Of a stretch of DNA of 64,000 nt, positions 1-13,699 are shown one piece after another (positions within the stretch are counted from its first letter, which is position 1; each line of letters begins with the position of its first letter). The stretch lies in NCBI GenBank assembly GCA_021292105.1, contig CM037861.1:72770252-72834251 (forward strand). The letters are read 5' to 3'. The DNA comes from Anadara kagoshimensis (taxonomy: Eukaryota; Mollusca; Bivalvia; Arcoida; Arcidae). The translations under genes and the position numbers were made by a program. Under the pieces are notes generated by a model. That model was not told the DNA's origin. It made no database searches and saw only the letters and a program-made list of their open reading frames with translations.

Positions 1-3000
1 CTGTACCATCTCCAACATTACCAATGTCTGTCTGTACTATCTCGAACATTACCTCTGTCTGTACCATCTCCAACATTACCAATGTCTGTCTGTACCATCT
101 CCAACATTACCAATGTCTGTCTGTACTATCTCGAACATTACCTCTGTCTGTACCATCTCCAACATTACCAATGTCTATCTGTACCATCTCCAACATTACC
201 AATGTCTGTCTGTACTATCTCGAACATTACCTCTGTCTGTACCATCTCCAACATTACCAATGTCTGTCTGTACCATCTCCAACATTACCAATGTCTGTCT
301 GTACTATCTTCAACATTACCAATGTCTGTCTGTACCATCTCCAACATTACCTCTGTCTGTACCATCTCCAACATTACCAATGTCTGTCTGTACTATCTCC
401 AACATTACCAATGTCTGTCTGTACTATTTCCAACATTACCAATGTCTGTCTGTACCATCTCCAACATTACCAATGTCTGTCTGTACCATCTCCAACATTA
501 CCAATGTCTGTCTGTACTATCTCCAACATTACCTCTGTCTGCCTGTACCATCTCCAACATTACCTCTGTCTGTACCATCTCCAACATTACCTCTGTCTGT
601 ACTATCTCCAACATTACCAATGTCTGTCTGTACTACCTCCAACATTACCTCTGTCTGTCTGTACCATCTCCAACATTACCTCTGTCTGTACTATCTCCAA
701 CATTACCAATGTCTGTCTGTACCATCTCCAACATTACCTCTGTCTGTACTATCTCCAACATTACCAATGTCTGTCTGTACCATCTCCAACATTACCTCTG
801 TCTGTACTATCTCCAACATTACCTCTGTCTGTACCATCTCCAACATTACCAATGTCTGTCTGTACCATCTCCAACATTACCAATGTCTGTCTGTACTATC
901 TCCAACATTACCAATGTCTGTCTGTACCATCTCCAACATTACCAATGTCTGTCTGTACTATCTCCAACATTACCAATGTCTGTCTGTACTATCTCCAACA
1001 TTACCAATGTCTGTCTGTACCATCTCCAACATTACCAATGTCTGTCTGTACCATCTCCAACATTACCAATGTCTGTCTGTACTATCTCCAACATTACCAA
1101 TGTCTGTCTGTACCATCTCCAACATTACCAATGTCTGTCTGTACCATCTCCAACATTACCAATGTCTGTCTGTACCATCTCCAACATTACCTCTGTCTGT
1201 CTGTACCATCTCCAACATTACCAATGTCTGTCTGTACCATCTCCAACATTACCTCTGTCTGTCTGTACCATCTCCAACATTACCAATGTCTGTCTGTACT
1301 ATCTCCAACATTACCAATGTCTGTCTGTACCATCTCCAACAATACCAATGTCTGTCTACCATCTCCAACAATACCAATGTCTGTCTGTACTATCTCCAAC
1401 ATTACCAATGTCTATCTGTACTATCTCCAACATTACCAATGTCTGTCTGTACCATCTCCAACATTACCTCTGTCTGTCTGTACCATCTCCAACATTACCA
1501 ATGTCTGTCTGTACCATCTCCAACATTACCAATGTCTGTCTGTACCATCTCCACATTACCAATGTCTGTCTGTACCATCTCCAACATTACCAATGTCTGT
1601 CTGTATCATCTCCAACATTACCAATACCAATGTCTGTCTGTACTATCTCGAACATTACCTCTGTCTGTACCATCTCCAACATTACCAATGTCTGTCTGTA
1701 CCATCTCCAACATTACCAATGTCTGTCTGTACCATCTCCAACATTACCAATGTCTGTCTGTACTATCTCCAACATTACCAATGTCTGTCTGTACCATCTC
1801 CAACATTACCAATGTCTGTCTGTACCATCTCCAACATTACCAATGTCTATCTGTACTATCTCGAACATTACCTCTCTCTGTACCATCTCCAACATTACCA
1901 ATGTCTGTCTGTACCATCTCCAACATTACCAATGTCTGTCTGTACTATCTCGAACATTACCTCTGTCTGTACCATCTCCAACATTACCAATGTCTGTCTG
2001 TACCATGTCCAACATTACCAATGTCTGTCTGTACTATCTCCAACATTACCAATGTCTGTCTGTACTATCTCCAACATTACCAATGTCTGTCTGTACTATC
2101 TCCAACATTACCAATACCAATGTCTGTCTGTACCATCTCCAACATTACCAATGTCTGTCTGTACCATCTCCAACATTACCAATACCAATGTCTGTCTGTA
2201 CCATCTCCAACATTACCAATGTTTGTCTGTACTATCTCCAACATTACCAATACCAATGTCTGTCTGTACTATCTCCAACATTACCTCTGTCTGTACCATC
2301 TCCAACATTACCTCTGTCTGTCTGTACCATCTCCAACAATACCAATGTCTGTCTGTACTATCTGCAACATTACCAATGTCTGTCTGTACCATCTCCAACA
2401 TTACCTCTGTCTGTCTGTACCATCTCCAACATTACCAATGTCTGTCTGTACTATCTCCAACATTACCAATGTCTGTCTGTACCATCTCCAACATTACCTC
2501 TGTCTGCCTGTACCATCTCCAACAATACCAATGTCTGTCTGTACTATCTCCAACATTACCAATGTCTGTCTGTACCATCTCCAACATTACCAATGTCTGT
2601 CTGTACCATCTCCAACATTACCTCTGTCTGTACTATCTCCAACATTACCAATGTCTGTCTGTACCATCTCCAACATTACCTCTGTCTGTACTATCTCCAA
2701 CATTACCTCTGTCTGTACTATCTCCAACATTACCAATGTCTGTCTGTACCATCTCCAACATTACCTCTGTCTGTCTGTACCATCTCCAACATTACCAATG
2801 TCTGTCTGTACCATCTCCAACATTACCAATGTCTGTCTGTACCATCTCCAACATTACCAATGTCTGTCTTACTATCTCCAACATTACCAATGTCTGTCTG
2901 TACCATCTCCAACATTACCAATGTCTGTCTGTACTTCTCCAACATTACCAATGTCTGTCTGTACTATCTCCAACATTACCAATGTCTGTCTGTACCATCT

Positions 3001-6000
3001 CCAACATTACCAATGTCTGTCTGTACCATCTCCAACATTACCAATGTCTGTCTGTACTATCTCCAACATTACCAATGTCTGTCTGTACCATCTCCAACAT
3101 TACCAATGTCTGTCTGTACCATCTCCAACATTACCAATGTCTGTCTGTACCATCTCCAACATTACCTCTGTCTGTCTGTACCATCTCCAACATTACCTCT
3201 GTCTGTCTGTACCATCTCCAACATTACCTCTGTCTGTCTGTACCATCTCCAACATTACCAATGTCTGTCTGTACTATCTCCAACATTACCAATGTCTGTC
3301 TGTACCATCTCCAACAATACCAATGTCTGTCTACCATCTCCAACAATACCAATGTCTGTCTGTACTATCTCCAACATTACCAATGTCTATCTGTACTATC
3401 TCCAACATTACCAATGTCTGTCTGTACCATCTCCAACATTACCTCTGTCTGTCTGTACCATCTCCAACATTACCATGTCTGTCTGTACATCTCCAACATT
3501 ACCAATGTCTGTCGTACCATCTCCAACATTACCAATGTCTGTCTGTACCATCTCCAACATTACCAATGTCTGTCTGTACTCTCCAACATTACCAATACCA
3601 ATGTCTGTCTGTACTATCTCGAACATTACCTCTGTCTGTACCATCTCCAACATTACCAATGTCTGTCTGTACCATCTCCAACATTACCAATGTCTGTCTG
3701 TACTATCTCGAACATTACCTCTGTCTGTACCATCTCCAACATTACCAATGTCTGTCTGTACCATCTCCAACATTACCAATGTCTGTCTGTACTATCTCCA
3801 ACATTACCAATGTCTGTCTGTACCATCTCCAACATTACCAATGTCTGTCTGTACCATCTCCACATTACCAATGTCTATCTGTACTATCTCGAACATTACC
3901 TCTCTCTTACCATCTCCAACATTACCAATGTCTGTCTGTACCATCTCCAACATTACCAATGTCTGTCTGTACTATCTCGAACATTACCTCTGTCTGTACC
4001 ATCTCCAACATTACCAATGTCTGTCTGTACCATCTCCAACATTACCAATGTCTGTCTGTACTATCTCGAACATTACCTCTGTCTGTACCATCGCCAACAT
4101 TACCAATGTCTGTCTGTACCATCTCCAACATTACCAATGTCTGTCTGTACTATCTCGAACATTACCTCTGTCTGTACCATCTCCAACATTACCAATCTGT
4201 CTGTACCATCTCCAACATTACCAATGTCTGTCTGTACTATCTTCAACATTACCAATGTCTGTCTGTACCATCTCCAACATTACCTCTGTCTGTACCATCT
4301 CCAACATTACCAATGTCTGTCTGTACCATCTCCAACAATACCAATGTCTGTCTACCATCTCCAACATTACCAATGTCTGTCTGTACCATCTCCAACATTA
4401 CCTCTGTCTGTACCATCTCCAACAATACCAATGTCTGTCTGTACCATCTCCAACATTACCAATGTCTGTCTACCATCTCCAACATTACCAATGTCTGTCT
4501 GTACCATCTCCAACATTACCTCTGTCTGTACTATCTCCAACATTACCTCTGTCTGTACTATCTCCAACATTACCAATGTCTGTCTGTACCATCTCCAACA
4601 TTACCTCTGTCTGTCGTACCATCTCCAACATTACCAATGTCTGTCTGTACCATCTCCAACATTACCAATGTCTGTCTGTACCATCTCCAACATTACCAAT
4701 GTCTGTCTGTACTATCTCCAACATTACCAATGTCTGTCTGTACCATCTCCAACATTACCAATGTCTGTCTGTACTATCTCCAACATACCAATGTCTGTCT
4801 GTACTATCTCCAACATTACCAATGTCTGTCTGTACCATCTCCAACATTACCAATGTCTGTCTGTACCATCTCCAACATTACCAATGTCTGTCTGTACTAT
4901 CTCCAAATTACCAATGTCTGTCTGTACCATCTCCAACATTACCATGTCTGTCTGTACCATCTCCAACATTACCAATGTCTGTCTGTACCATCTCCAACAT
5001 TACCTCTGTCTGTCTGTACCATCTCCAACATTACCTCTGTCTGTCTGTACCATCTCCAACATTACCTCTGTCTGTCTGTACCATCTCCAACATTACCAAT
5101 GTCTGTCTGTACTATCTCCAACATTACCAATGTCTGTCTGTACCATCTCCAACATACCAATGTCTGTCTGTACCATCTCCAACATTACCAATGTCTGTCT
5201 GTACTATCTCCAACATTACCAATGTCTGTCTGTACTATCTCCAACATTACCAATGTCTGTCTGTACCATCTCCAACATTACCTCTGTCTGTCTGTACCAT
5301 CTCCAACATTACCAATGTCTGTCTGTACCATCTCCAACATTACCAATGTCTGTCTGTACCATCTCCAACATTACCAATGTCTGTCTGTACCATCTCCAAC
5401 ATTACCAATGTCTGTCTGTACATCTCCACATTACCACCAATGTCTGTCTGTACTATCTCGAACATTACCTCTGTCTGTACCATCTCCAACATTACCAATG
5501 TCTGTCTGTACCATCTCCAACATTACCAATGTCTGTCTGTACTATCTCGAACATTACCTCTGTCTGTACCATCTCCAACATTACCAATGTCTGTCTGTAC
5601 CATCTCCAACATTACCAATGTCTGTCTGTACTATCTCCAACATTACCTCTCTGTCTGTACCATCTCCAACATTACCATGTCTGTCTGTACCATCTCCAAC
5701 ATTACCAATGTCTATCTGTACTATCTCGAACATTACCTCTCTCTGTACCATCTCCAACATTACCAATGTCTGTCTGTACCATCTCCAACATTACCAATGT
5801 CTGTCTGTACTATCTCGAACATTACCTCTGTCTGTACCATCTCCAACATTACCAATGTCTGTCTGTACCATCTCCAACATTACCAATGTCTGTCTGTACT
5901 ATCTCGAACATTACCTCTGTCTGTACCATCGCCAACATTACCAATGTCTGTCTGTACCATCTCCAACATTACCAATGTCTGTCTGTACTATCTCGAACAT

Positions 6001-9000
6001 TACCTCTGTCTGTACCATCTCCAACATTACCATGTCTGTCTGTACCATCTCCAACATTACCAATGTCTGTCTGTACTATCTCAACATTACCAATGTCTGT
6101 CTGTACCATCTCCAACATTACTCTGTCTGTACCATCTCCAACATTACCAATGTCTGTCTGTACCATCTCCAACAATACCAATGTCTGTCTACATCTCCAA
6201 CATTACCAATGTCTGTCTGTACCATCTCCAACATTACCTCTGTCTGTACCATCTCCAACAATACCTCTGTCTCCTGTACCATCTCCAACATTACCAATGT
6301 CTGTCTACCATCTCCAACATTACCAATGTCTGTCTGTACCATCTCCAACATTACCTCTGTCTGTACCATCTCCAACATTACCAATGTCTGTCTGTACTAT
6401 CTCGAACATTACCAATACCAATGTCTGTCTGTACTATCTCGAACATACCAATGTCTGTCTGTACCATCTCCAACATTACCAATACCAATGTCTGTCTGTA
6501 CTATCTCGAACATTACCAATACCAATGTCTGTCTGTACTATCTCGAACATTACCAATGTCTGTCTGTACCATCTCCAACATTACCAATACGTCTGTCTGT
6601 ACTATCTCGAACATTACCAATCAATGTCTGTCTGTACATCTCCAACATTACCAATGTCTGTCTGTACCATCTCCAACATTACCAATGTCTGTCTGTACAT
6701 CTCCAACATTACCAATGTCTGTCTGTACTATCTCCAACATTACCAATGTCTGTCTGTACCATCTCCAACATTACCTCTGTCTGTACTATCTCCAACATTA
6801 CCAATGTCTGTCTGTACCATCTCCAACATTACCAATGTCTGTCTGTACCATCTCCAACATTACCTCTGTCTCTACTATCTCCAACATTACCAATGTCTGT
6901 CTGTACCATCTCCAACATTACCAATGTCTGTCTGTACCATCTCCAACATTACCAATGTCTGTCTGTACTATCTCCAACATTACCTCTGTCTGTACTATCT
7001 CCAACATTACCAATGTCTGTCTGTACCATCTCCAACATTACCTCTGTCTGTACTGTCTCCAACATTACCAATGTCTGTCTGTACCATCTCCAACGTTACC
7101 AATGTCTGTCTGTACTATCTCCAACATTACCAATGTCTGTCTGTACTATCTCCAACATTACTAACGTCTGTCTGTACTATCTCCAACATTACCAATACCA
7201 ATGTCTGTCTGTACCATCTCCAACATTACCAATGTCTGTCTGTACCATCTCCAACATTACCATACTGTCTGTCTGTACCATCTCCAACATTACCAATGTT
7301 GTCTGTACTATCTCAACATTACCAATACCAATGTCTGTCTGTACTATCTGCAACATTACCTCTGTCTGTACCATCTCCAACATTACCTCTGTCTGTCTGT
7401 ACCATCTCCAACATTACCAATGTCTGTCTGTACTATCTCAACATTACCAATGTCTGTCTGTACCATCTCCAACATTACCTCTGTCTGTCTGTACCATCTC
7501 CAACAATACCAATGTCTGTCTGTACTATCTCCAACATTACCAATGTCTGTCTGTACCATCTCCAACATTACCTCTGTCTGCTGTACCATCTCCAACATTA
7601 CCTGTCTGTCTGTACTATCTCCAACATTACCAATGTCTGTCTGTACCATCTCCAACATTACCTCTGTCTGTACTATCTCCAACATTACCTCTGTCTGTAC
7701 TATCTCCAACATTACCAATGTCTGTCTGTACCATCTCCAACATTACCTCTGTCTGTACTATCTCCAACATTACCGCTGTCTGTACTATCTCCAACATTAC
7801 CAATGTCTGTCTGTACCATCTCCAACATTACCTCTGTCTGTCTGTACATCTCCAACATTACCTCTGTCTGTACCATCTCCAACATTACCAATGTCTGTCT
7901 GTACCATCTCCAACATTACCAATGTCTGTCTGTACTATCTCCAACATTACCTCTGTCTGTACCATCTCCAACATTACCAATGTCTGTCTGTACCATCTCC
8001 AACATTACCAATGTCTGTCTGTACTATCTCCAACATTACCTCTGTCTGTACCATCTCCAACATTACCAATGTCTGTCTGTACCATCTCCAACATTACCAA
8101 TGTCTCTGTACTATCTCCAACATTACCTCTGTCTGTACCATCTCCAACTTACCAATGTCTGTCTGTACCATCTCCAACATTACCAATGTCTGTCTGTACT
8201 ATCTCAACATTACCTCTGTCTGTACCATCTCCACATTACCTGTCTGTCTGTACCATCTCCAACATTACCAATGTCTGTCTGTACTATCTCACATACCAAT
8301 GTCTGTCTGTACCATCTCCAACATTACCTCTGTCTGTACTATCTCCAACTTACCAATGTCTGTCTGTACCATCCTCCAACATACCAATGTCTGTCTACCA
8401 TCTCCAACATTACCAATTGCTGTCTGTACTATCTCGAACATTACCAATACCAATGTCTGTCTGTACCATCTCCAACATTACCAATGTCTGTCTGTACTAT
8501 CTCCAACATTACCAATGTCTGTCTGTACCATCTCCAACATTACCTGTCTGTCTGTACTATCTCCAACATTACCAATGTCTGTCTGTACCATCTCCAACAT
8601 TACCAATGTCTGTCTGTACCATCTCCAACATTACCTCTGTCTGTACTATCTCCAACATTACCAATGTTGTGTGTACCATCTCCAACATTACCAATGTCTG
8701 TCTGTACCATCTCCAACATTACCTCTGTCTGTACTATCTCCAACATTACCAATGTCTGTCTGTACCATCTCCAACATTACCAATGTCTGTCTGTACTATC
8801 TCCAACATTACCTCTGTCTGTACCATCTCCAACATTACCAATGTCTGTCTGTACCATCTCCAACATTACCAATGTCTGTCTGTACCATCTCCAACATTAC
8901 CTGTCTGTCTGTACTATCTCCACATTACCTCTGTCTGTACCATCTCCAACATTACCAATGTCTGTCTGTACTATCTCCAACATTACCTCTGTCTGTACTG

Positions 9001-12000
9001 TCTCCAACATTACCAATGTCTGTCTGTACCATCTCCAACATTACTAATGTCTGTCTGTACTATCTCCAACATTACCAATGTTTGTCTGTACATCTCCAAC
9101 ATTACCAATGTCTGTCTGTACCATCTCCAACATTACTAATGTCTGTCTGTACCATCTCCAACATTACCAATGTTTGTCTGTACATCTCCAACTTACCTGT
9201 CTGTCTGTACCATCTCCACATTACTAATGTCTGTCTGTACCATCTCCAACATTACCAATGTCTGTCTGTACCATCTCCAACATTACCAAGTCTGTCTGTA
9301 CCATCTCCAACATTACCTCTGTCTGTCTGTACCATCTCCAACATTACCAATGTCTGTCTGTACCATCTCCAACATTACCAAGTCTGTGTCTGTACCATCT
9401 CCAACATTACCTCTGTCTGTCTGTACTATCTCCAACAATACCAATGTCTGTCTGTACTATCTCCAACATTACCAGTGTGTCTGTACCATCTCCAACATTA
9501 CCTGTCTGTCTGTCATCTCCAACATTACCAATGTCTGTCTGTACTATCTCCAACATTACAAATCTGTCTGTACCATCTCCAACATTACCAATGTCTGTCT
9601 GTATCATCTCCAACATTACCAATGTCTGTCTGTACCATCTCCAACATTACCTCTGTCTGTACTATCTCCAACAATACCAATGTCTGTCTGTACCATCTCC
9701 AACATTACCTGTCTGTCTGTACTATCTCCAACATTACCTCTGTCTGTACTATCTCCAACAATACCAATGTCTGTCTGTACCATCTCCAACATTACCTCTG
9801 TCTGTCTGTACCATCTCCAACATTACCAATGTCTGTCTGTAATATCTCCAAATTACCAATGTCTGTCTGTACCATCTCCAACATTACCAATGTCTGTCTG
9901 TACCATCTCCAACATTACCAATGTCTGTCTGTACCATCTCCAACATTACCAATGTCTGTCTGTACCATCTCCAACATTACCAATGTCTGTCTGTACCATC
10001 TCCAACATTACCAATGTCTGTCTGTACCATCTCCAACATTACCAATGTCTGTCTGTACTATCTCCAACATTACCAATGTCTGTCTGTACCCTCTCCAACA
10101 TTACCAATGTCTGTCTGTACCATCTCCAACATTACCAATGTCTGTCTGTATCATCTCCAACATTACCAATGTCTGTCTGTACCATCTCCAACATTACCAA
10201 TGTCTGTCTGTACTATCTCGAACATTACCTCTGTCTGTACCATCTCCAACAATACCAATGTCTGTCTGTACCATTTCCAACATTACCAATGTCTGTCTGT
10301 ACCATCTCCAACATTACCTCTGTCTGTACTATCTCCAACAATACCAATGTCTGTCTGTACCATCTCCAACATTACCTCTGTCTGTCTGTACATCTCCAAC
10401 ATTACCAATGTCTGTCTGTACTATCTCCAACATACCCTGTCTGTCTGTACATCTCCAACATTACCAATGTCTGTCTGTACCATCTCCAACATTACCAATG
10501 TCTGTCTGTACTATCTCCAACATTACCAAAGTCTGTCTGTACTCTCCAACATTACCTCTGTCTGTCTGTACTATCTCCAACATTACCAATGTCTGTCTGT
10601 ACTCTCCAACATTACCAATGTCTGTCTGTACTATCTCCAACATTACCTCTGTCTGTCTGTATCATCTCCAACATTACCAATGTCTGTCTGTACCATCTCC
10701 AACATTACCAATGTCTGTCTGTATCATCTCCAACATTACCAATACCAATGTCTGTCTGTACCATCTCCAACATTACCAATGTCTGTCTGTACTATCTCGA
10801 ACATTACCTCTGTCTGTACCATCTCCAACAATACCAATGTCTGTCTGTACCATCTCCAACATTACCAATGTCTGTCTGTACCATCTCCAACATTACCTCT
10901 GTCTGTACTATCTCCAACAATACCAATGTCTGTCTGTACCATCTCCAACATTACCTCTGTCTGTCTGTACTATCTCCAACATTACCAATGTCTGTCTGTA
11001 CTATCTCCAACATTACCTCTGTCTGTCTGTACATCTCCAACATTACCAATGTCTGTCTGTATCATCTCCAACATTACCAATGTCTGTCTGTACCATCTCC
11101 AACATTACTGTCTGTCTGTATCATCTCCAACATTACAATACCAATGTCTGTCTGTACCATCTCCAACATTACCAATGTCTGTCTGTACCATCTCCAACAT
11201 TACCTTCTGTCTGTACATCTCCAACAATACCAATGTCTGTCTGTACCATCTCCAACATTACCTGTCTGTCTGTACTATCTCCAACATTACCAATGTCTGT
11301 CTGTACTATCTCCAACATACCAATGTCTGTCTGTACCATCTCCAACATTACCAATGTCTGTCTGTACTATCTCCAACATTACCAATGTCTGTCTGTACAT
11401 CTCCAACATACCTCTGTCTGTCTGTATCATCTCCAACATTACCTGTCTGTCTGTACCATCTCCAACATTACCAATGTCTGTCTGTATCATCTCCAACATA
11501 CCAATGTCTGTCTGTATCATCTCCAACATTACCTCTGTCTGTCTGTACTATCTCCAACTTACCAATCTGTCTGTATCATCTCCAACATTACCAATGTCTG
11601 TCTGTACTATCTCCAACATTACCTGTCTGTCTGTACTATCTCCAACATTACCTCTGTCTGTACCATCTCCAATATTACCAATGTCTGTCTGTACCATCTC
11701 CAACATTACCAATGTCTGTCTGTACCATCTCCATCATTACCAATGTCTGTCTGTACCATCTCCAACATTACCAATGTCTGTCTGTACCATCTCCAACATT
11801 ACCAATGTCTGTCTGTACCATCTCCAACATTACCAATGTCTGTCTGTACATCTCCAACATTACCTCTGTCTGTCTGTACCATCTCCAACATTACCAATGT
11901 CTGTCTGTACTATCTCCAACATTACCTCTGTCTGTCTGTACCATCTCAACATTACCAATGTCTGTCTGTACATCTCAACATTACCTGTCTGTCTGTACTA

Positions 12001-12156
12001 TCTCCAACAATACCAATGTCTGTCTGTACCATCTCCAATTACCAATGTCTGTCTGTACCATCTCCAACATTACCAATGTCTGTCTGTACCATCTCCAACA
12101 TTACCAATACCAATGTCTGTCTGTACCATCCCTAACATTACCAATGTTTGTCTGCA
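1..12156. repeat. Satellite array A, 31-bp/27-bp units, ~410 copies
   Basis: Near-continuous tandem array, cut by the left window edge. The long unit is CTGTCTGTACCATCTCCAAC followed by ATTACCAATGT (31 bp). A short form ends ATTACCT (27 bp) and a longer form carries an extra ACCAAT. Common variants are CTATCTC, CTATCTCG and ACAATACC. The unit has no stop codon in any + frame, and 31 is 1 modulo 3, so all three + frames stay open for many kilobases and read one 31-residue periodic peptide. This is a satellite, not a coding region. Single-base losses become more frequent after about 3.4 kb. Blocks carrying rare variants recur, for example ACCATCGCCAAC near 4090 and near 5928. Confidence 0.97.
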
Positions 12157-13393
12157 GAATTTTCCACCCACCCATCCAATTGCGACAGGCCAGTTATACT
12201 CAAACTAGCCATGAGCTATACTGGTCAAATTACTATTATCATCAGCTCAATAGACAGAAACCATATTGTTGTTTAAGTCATACTCACATAGGCCCAATAT
12301 TGAGGAAATCTGGTTTTTATCAGTGATTTTAAAAATGTGGTTGACATAAAACTATTATGGAAGAAAACTTAAATTGTCCATGTTTTCTAATCAGAGGATT
12401 TCTAGACAAAGATGTTGTAGTGTTATTGTATTTATAAATGAATACTGATGGGTTGACAAGTAATTTAAATAAGAGTAGCTTGTTATCTTGGACTTAATTT
12501 GAGTCTTGCTGTATGCATTATGAAAATTACAGGTTGTGTCTACATGCTTTTAGTGGACCATCGTCTCCACTTAAATATTCTGATCTATACTACATAAGAT
12601 CTGTACAAAAATGGAGATAATAATTGTAATTTTTATTTATAACACCAATAATAAATTATGTTTTAAAAGGAATTGTTATATAGCATAAGTCAATATTTTT
12701 GGTATAAAAATAGATTTGAGTTTAGTTTACATGTGAAAAAGTGAAATTATTTGAGCTTTATTTAAAAGAAGTTTTAAATATTTGTTATATGACTAGGTAG
12801 GTCTCCCTCACATTTCATATATTGGGATTAAATCAATGGTTCTTTTATTTAAATTTTATGGATTGGAAAATTAATTATGTGAAAAATCAAAAGATTTAAT
12901 CATTTATACTCATTGTTTTCTATTTCTTTTATGCTTTAACCTATCAACATCAATCAACTGGAACTGTAAAAATAATAAATATTAAAACTATATCATTTTA
13001 CTACATTAAGAATTACCCTACACTCAGCTGACTTACTGAACCATTGATTTATTATGGGGAAGTGATTTTATATAATTAAAATCAAGTAAGTTTCAGTAAC
13101 AATGAAGTCAACAAACTTGGTGTAAACTTTAGATGTTGTGTTAAAATTTGGTAAGTGATAAAAAAACACTTTTATTTACAATATATGATGTTTACACATA
13201 TTAGAGCTTTTATTCCCCATTCTTATTACTCTATATTTTAATTTAATGCTTTTATACTGGGTATAAATATACTTAGATTTTTTTCTACATGTGTGTCTTG
13301 GTGATATGTTATGTAATGGAGGTTGTAGATTTGCACTTTGTGATACCAGTCAGGTATTTTGTACCCCTATCTTCCTCTTGGTATAGTAAAGAC

Positions 13394-13394
<1 letters not shown>
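12157..13394. other. Unique AT-rich non-coding DNA
   Basis: No tandem repeat, no convincing ORF and no RNA gene seen. It lies upstream of the cadherin gene's first recognisable exon and may be intergenic or part of a 5' intron. Confidence 0.5.
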
Positions 13395-13430
<36 letters not shown>

Positions 13431-13457
13431 TATATATATATTATATATAGATATATA

Positions 13458-13500
<43 letters not shown>

Positions 13501-13502
13501 TA
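13395..13502. repeat. (CA)n followed by (TA)n microsatellite
   Basis: About 34 bp of alternating A and C is followed by about 70 bp of TA-rich alternating sequence. It directly abuts the long hairpin on its right. Confidence 0.95.
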
Positions 13503-13699
13503 TTAAAATAAGTTAAAATGTTTTCTAAAACATAACTGAATTTATTATTTGTAAAACATGTTTCATCGTTGTGTACGGTTCTTCTTGTTACATATAAATG
13601 AATGTATATGTAACAAGAAGAATAGTACACAACGATGAAACATGTTTTACAAATAATAAATTCAGTTATGTTTTAGAAAACATTTTAATTTATTTTTAA
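13503..13699. mobile_element. Long near-perfect hairpin (MITE/fold-back-like)
   Basis: Arms of about 94 bp (13503-13596 and 13605-13699) are reverse complements with only about 3 differences, around an 8-base loop. One visible difference is GTACGGTTC in the left arm against GAATAGTAC in the right. The element is AT-rich, has no coding capacity and lies in TA-rich DNA. This fits a young non-autonomous fold-back or MITE-type element, but the family is not recognised. A recent inverted duplication is the alternative. Confidence 0.75.

Noticed and set aside
24-12326. Giant + strand ORFs (about 3,000, 2,360, 3,008, 1,644, 1,012 and 801 residues)
   Set aside because: They overlap in all three frames, have a 31-residue period that follows directly from the 31-bp satellite, and contain no domain or splice structure.
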